Assembly (NCBI GenBank): GCA_933228895.1
Contig: OW121854.1
Location: 52,680,609 to 52,744,608 of the forward strand
Length of the DNA stretch: 64,000 nt
Direction: 5' to 3'
DNA from: Platycnemis pennipes
Taxonomy: Eukaryota > Arthropoda > Insecta > Odonata > Platycnemididae
Position 1 is the stretch's first letter, and each line of letters starts with the position of its first letter. The notes below the pieces were generated by a model. That model made no database searches and was not told the origin of the DNA. It worked only from the letters and a program-made list of their open reading frames with translations. Below are positions 60,094 to 64,000 of this stretch, piece by piece. Position numbers and translations under genes: made by a program.

Positions 60094-60427
60094 GTTTTCA
60101 TGTGGCCGTTTTTTCGTTGACACACACTGCGTCACCAATCAGAAGCGAGCACGCCAACGCAGCCTGCGTTGCCGTCCGAGTTGGTTATCTTTCATCTTTC
60201 AACGCAGCCTGCGTTGACGCAGCTGCGTCAGAGCGAGGAACAACGCATTCTGCCTGTCATTTGTTCGTCACGTGATTATTTCGCTACGGATTATCACCTA
60301 TACGACGGTGTACCACCGTCACATGTTTTGGTGCTTTTCTGCTGGCACTGATGGTGACATGAAAACAGGTCATTTTCCTGCCGCACAACGCAGTGGCAAC
60401 GCAACGCAAAAACGACCATATGAAAAC
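60094..60427. mobile_element. MITE with inverted termini and internal palindromes
   Basis: The ends are inverted copies: GTTTTCATGTGGCCGTTTTT at 60094-60113 against the complement of 60408-60427, GTTTTCATATGGTCGTTTTT, with 23 of 26 bases matching when extended to CGTTG. Inside are two identical perfect palindromes, CAACGCAGCCTGCGTTG (60155-60171 and 60200-60216), plus ACGCAGCTGCGT (60217-60228) and further CAACGCA units near the right end. There is no coding capacity. No convincing target duplication is seen, so the superfamily is open (PIF/Harbinger-like or hAT-like are guesses). Confidence 0.75.
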
Positions 60428-61267
60428 AAAGCTTTAATCTTATCTTGTGTTATCGAATTACTAGGAGACTCCAGAGAGTTAACACAAAAGAAAAGATAAA
60501 ATATTTGCGGTTCTATGCCTTAAGGGCCTTATTAATTACTATAATTAATATGGAGTGGGAATTATTGCGCACCTTAGGGCCTAATCTCCGTACCCTTGGA
60601 TTCATTGCAACGACCCATCCATTAATAGCGTATATTTCAATTATTATAAGGAAGTTTTAAAGTATAATATACTTACAAAGCCTAAATGCTCTTTTTATTT
60701 TCATCAGTATAATTTCATTGACAAAAAATAAGCAGTGAATAGGCCTATTGAATCTGCATGTTGCCACCTTAAATTATGTAAAGATACCATAATGTCACTA
60801 AAGGCCGACTTACCCTTGATATCTGGCTTCTGATTGACATCTATTTTTGGAAATAAAAGGAAGTTTGAAAGACCATTAAGCATTAAGCTACGGAGTACCC
60901 TTCAAGCCACTTCTGAATCGTCTTTTGAAAGAGCTAGCTTTAATGAGGTTTATGCCTCCTCATTTGCTACTCGAGGAAGTACTAATTTACACTCATATTT
61001 TTTTTCTTCCTGCAAAACCTTGTATAGCTTAAGTAACATCTCCTGTTATACTTGTAGCGCTGCGAACTGTACAGAATCTCGTAATGACTGTTAAAGGAAA
61101 GTAGCTTAGGGTCCAGCAGTAATCGTTGACTGTCCGTACTTAGGAGTTGAAATTATTTTGATTACATCTCTAGCAAGAAGTTTAAGCAAAAGTGTATAGC
61201 TCTCAAAGTTCGCGATTGCTGAGACAAAATGATACAACACATGCATTGAAATACATGATTATATCCA
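60428..61267. other. Stretch without recognised genes
   Basis: AT-rich. The frame at 60834-61094 is not assignable. Confidence 0.5.
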
Positions 61268-61740
61268 CTCCTTAACATTGTTTAGGAAGCACATTGGAAA
61301 TATCCTTGTGTAGGTACTGCGAACTAGAGTTCGTGGATATGATACTGAGTTAAGGCGATTAATGAAATAATGGCTCTTGGGTCCCCATAGTAAGGCCTCT
61401 ATTAGAATATGTCGTTTCTTAATGGGGTCCGTGCAAGAAAGTCTCAAATATGGAGTTGAATGTTGTGCCGTAAAATGGGAGGGATTTATTAAAGGACTGG
61501 AATCAAAGCGGTGGAACTCGAACAAACCTATTGAGAAGTCTCGAATGGATACGGTTGTCTAACAATGGGTAGTAATAGACTGAATATGTTTATTGTTTAT
61601 TGCATACGGAGTTTATCTGTTTTTAGACGATAAATGATATGATCCCACTCTCTTGGGTTACAACAATAAATTATAGAGATTAACTCTTCAACCGACTTAA
61701 AAAGGTATTTTCACGAAGAGGGTCTCAATTAGCTATGAAA
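61268..61740 (+). pseudogene. CR1-like LINE reverse-transcriptase C-terminal relic
   Basis: Plus-strand translation with several frame changes gives, in order, a KHIGNI start, VRPLLEYVVS-stop-WGPCKK (about 61397-61440), a degraded ELNVVP block in place of LERVQRR, then FIKG, NLLRSLEWIRLS, RLNMF, HSLGLQQ and SSTDLKRYF (to about 61725). This is the C-terminal order of CR1-type ORF2, as in the copies at 27965-28215 and 46395-46190. It is more decayed than those and no 3' terminus is recognised. Confidence 0.75.
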
Positions 61741-62439
61741 TGAAATAAGTTTTGTGGTAGGTACACATTCAAACAGCTCAATTCTTTTATGAGCTGAAAT
61801 AACCTTTCTTCTCTACGGTCGCAGATTAAAATAATTGTTTAACCTTCCTGCCATTAGTACTCTAACAATCAGTAAGGATTGCAAGTCAATTTATTTATAG
61901 TGCATCCATTTTGAGTGTGTATGGTTGTTGTGAACGTTTAAGCATCACAATCGATTTTACAACGTAACAAGGGCAATTAATTTTATTTTGTGGAAAAGTA
62001 AGCATATCGGCTCCTCTGTTGATGAATAAAATGTTTGGAGCAATTAAATTAAATATTTTAGGCATTTTTTTATCGCTAATAAGCGACAATCGATCGATCT
62101 TGTTGAGCAGGAAGAAAATTGATTGATGGTTGCTCCCCACGTCATCGAATTCTTGACCTAAATTTTAAGATTAACCTTTTCTCTATGCAAATGAAATCCT
62201 TAAAATACCATCCTCGTGCTTATTAACAAAAACCAATTCTTGTACCGAAATGTGTTTGTAATTTTTTTGTGAAACTGTACCAAAAAATGTTTTTCATTAT
62301 ATTTTCTGCACTCTTCCTCCGTTCACCTGGAATTAGATTTAAAGTAATTCAGATCTTCCTGCCTGGATTCCTTTGTCTTTCGGACCTCGCCGGAGGTCCA
62401 CCCTTTGCGTGGGAGTTTGAGAATAGGATGCCGAGAGAC
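61741..62439. other. Stretch without recognised genes
   Basis: AT-rich, with nothing recognised beyond short chance frames. Confidence 0.5.
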
Positions 62440-62960
62440 AATATTCGGTAGGTGACGTCTCGAAATGGGGATCCTCTCTGGCGCACTGGGAAGCTCTTAA
62501 AAAAAAAGAAGAGGAAAGCGGTAAACACCGTGCGGCGATTTAAATCCGAAGAAAGGCGAAGTGCTTCGCGACGACGGAAGGCATTTCCTTTTCGTTTTTA
62601 CGGCTTTCGTTAAGAATCGAAAGAAATGGCTGGGAAGGAAAAGGGATGGGAGGTTGGCAGCATCTGGAATCACGCCGTGATGCTCATTTCGCAAGCCATC
62701 AAAATTCCTTCTCTCTTCCTCACTCCTTCACCTTTGGAGCACTCCCTCAAGCCCCTTTTCCCATCAGCAGTCTCATTGCCACGCCTCCAACCGAAGCGTG
62801 GGTCTCCTCCTTTCCCTCGGGGAACCCCTTCTCCGAAATTCTCTTTCGCTTCGCAGCCTTTGTGTCGGATTGCCCCATCCAGCACGAGGAAACTACCCCC
62901 GCTCCATCGATCTGTTTTCGTTTTTTCTTCTTCTTATAAAGGGGTCTCGATATATGGTGA
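62440..62960. other. GC-rich island
   Basis: CpG-bearing sequence with frames open on both strands (62626-62988 plus, 62747-63019 minus). The products are low-complexity and no domain is recognised. Confidence 0.45.
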
Positions 62961-63316
62961 ATGGGATCGGTATTGGACGGAGTCCTAATTTTCGCCCCAA
63001 CATACAATCCTTTTGTCATTATTCAATCTCTAATTACGTGGGAGCTGTAATGTTCAGCACTGTAGTTTGACATTCACCCAGTGTTGAAAATATGCCCGCA
63101 ATTGAGGTTAGGATACGTGGTGCGTCAATTCTTATTTTACTTAGATACGACTTTCCTATTGAGAAGCAGAAATAATCATGAACTTTAGAAGTTCGCTAAT
63201 TCGTAAACATTCCTTTGATTTCATTGGTAATATCGTATTTTAATTAGTCTTTTTTTATAGGTGCATATTTCCGATTCCATAAAGTATCCTCGGTTATCCC
63301 AATATCAGAAATTTAG
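62961..63316. other. Short stretch, nothing seen
   Basis: AT-rich and featureless up to the palindrome. Confidence 0.5.
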
Positions 63317-63431
63317 GCTGGTCCACAGGATAGGATTTATTGCGACCGGTTTAGATACAGCGTATCATCATCTGGCATGATGATACGCTGTATCGAAACC
63401 GGTCGCAATAAATCCTATCCTGTGGACCAGC
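63317..63431. repeat. 115-bp near-perfect palindrome
   Basis: The arms 63317-63371 and 63377-63431 (55 bp each) are complementary with one mismatch, around a five-base loop CTGGC. They begin GCTGGTCCACAGGATAGG. Each arm contains GATACAGCGTATC-type text next to GCGACCGG, that is ATGATGATAC-GCT-GTATC-GAAAC-CG-GTC on the plus strand. This is the stem II / GAAAC / GUC layout of a Penelope-type hammerhead, but neither arm keeps an intact CUGAUGA. It looks like two inverted ends of one such element joined head to head. Confidence 0.93.
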
Positions 63432-64000
63432 AAAGTATTTTTTTCCCTTGTGTTCACCATGAAGGAGTTCCACAAAGTAACGCCACCCACCATTGCATCA
63501 GAAATTTACCTTAAAGATTGTAACCCAGGGTTTCCATTTATTTTTACTGAGTTAGTTATCTACCGGCATCAACTACTAGGAAGAAGGCAATGCAAGGATT
63601 AGGTTCGCTAAAGTCTAAGGACGTGATTCACAAATGCGAATATGGAAGAAAATAGTATCTAGATTCATTCTGATTTTAATCGTGATGCACACCATGTTTC
63701 CATTGAAAGTAAAAAAGGAAATGAGCATTACTTTGGATGTAGTTTTGTGGGAATTTTTTTTGCGTTACGCTTTTAGTTTGACCCATAGCAAATCGCGACA
63801 GGACTACACCCAATTAGACCACCGCAAAAATCTAAAATAATATAACTTTGAAAAAAGCGAAATGTGGCCATATAAGTTGGTTAATAATGATTGCAATTGA
63901 TACATGCTCTGAACAGCATGTACAGCAGACGAATCCAAGCTCTTTAATTCTCCAATTGGTTAAGATTAATTTCTTTCGCAAGTATCAATAATGAATAGGC
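63432..64000. other. Stretch without recognised genes
   Basis: AT-rich. A 68-codon frame at 63634-63840 is not assignable. Confidence 0.5.

Noticed and set aside
1..64000. CRISPR arrays, prokaryotic operons, rRNA or functional tRNA genes
   Set aside because: No regularly spaced repeat-spacer array, no ribosome-binding-site-led gene packing, and no complete tRNA cloverleaf outside SINE heads.

Overview
This looks like nuclear DNA of an animal, most likely an arthropod and probably an insect. It is AT-rich, has no bacterial gene packing or operons, and carries several eukaryotic transposon classes. I recognise no intact host gene and cannot name the species.

The firm content is mobile-element wreckage plus local duplications. 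From left to right: a piggyBac-type DNA transposon with TTAA target sites and a decayed minus-strand transposase (2344-4608); a possible two-exon minus-strand host gene (13689-15444); a 0.72-kb tandem duplication (18528-19971); a possible lone plus-strand exon (24366-24420); a CR1-like LINE fragment with its 3' end (27965-28496); a three-copy 0.24-kb tandem array (29396-30120); a full-length tRNA-derived SINE with a perfect 12-bp target duplication (35423-35683); a 1.9-kb hAT-type element with a perfect 8-bp target duplication and a LINE reverse-transcriptase fragment inside it (36155-38083); a tandem duplication whose second unit is split by a LINE 3' end (45405-46523); another LINE 3' end (47590-47838); hammerhead-ribozyme-like motifs of the Penelope type (51136-51167, decayed at 52007-52054); further CR1-like and SINE pieces (54315-54622, 57000-57215, 61268-61740); a MITE with unusual internal palindromes (60094-60427); and a 115-bp near-perfect palindrome (63317-63431).

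Between these lie about thirteen GC-rich, CpG-bearing, often purine- or pyrimidine-skewed islands of 0.2-0.8 kb. They hold long overlapping open frames in several frames at once, which points to base composition rather than coding. The rest is AT-rich sequence in which I see nothing.

The main story is layered transposition: LINE pieces sit inside a hAT element and inside a tandem duplication, so relative ages can be read. The least expected item is the near-canonical minimal hammerhead core at 51136-51167. No DNA transposon here encodes an intact transposase.
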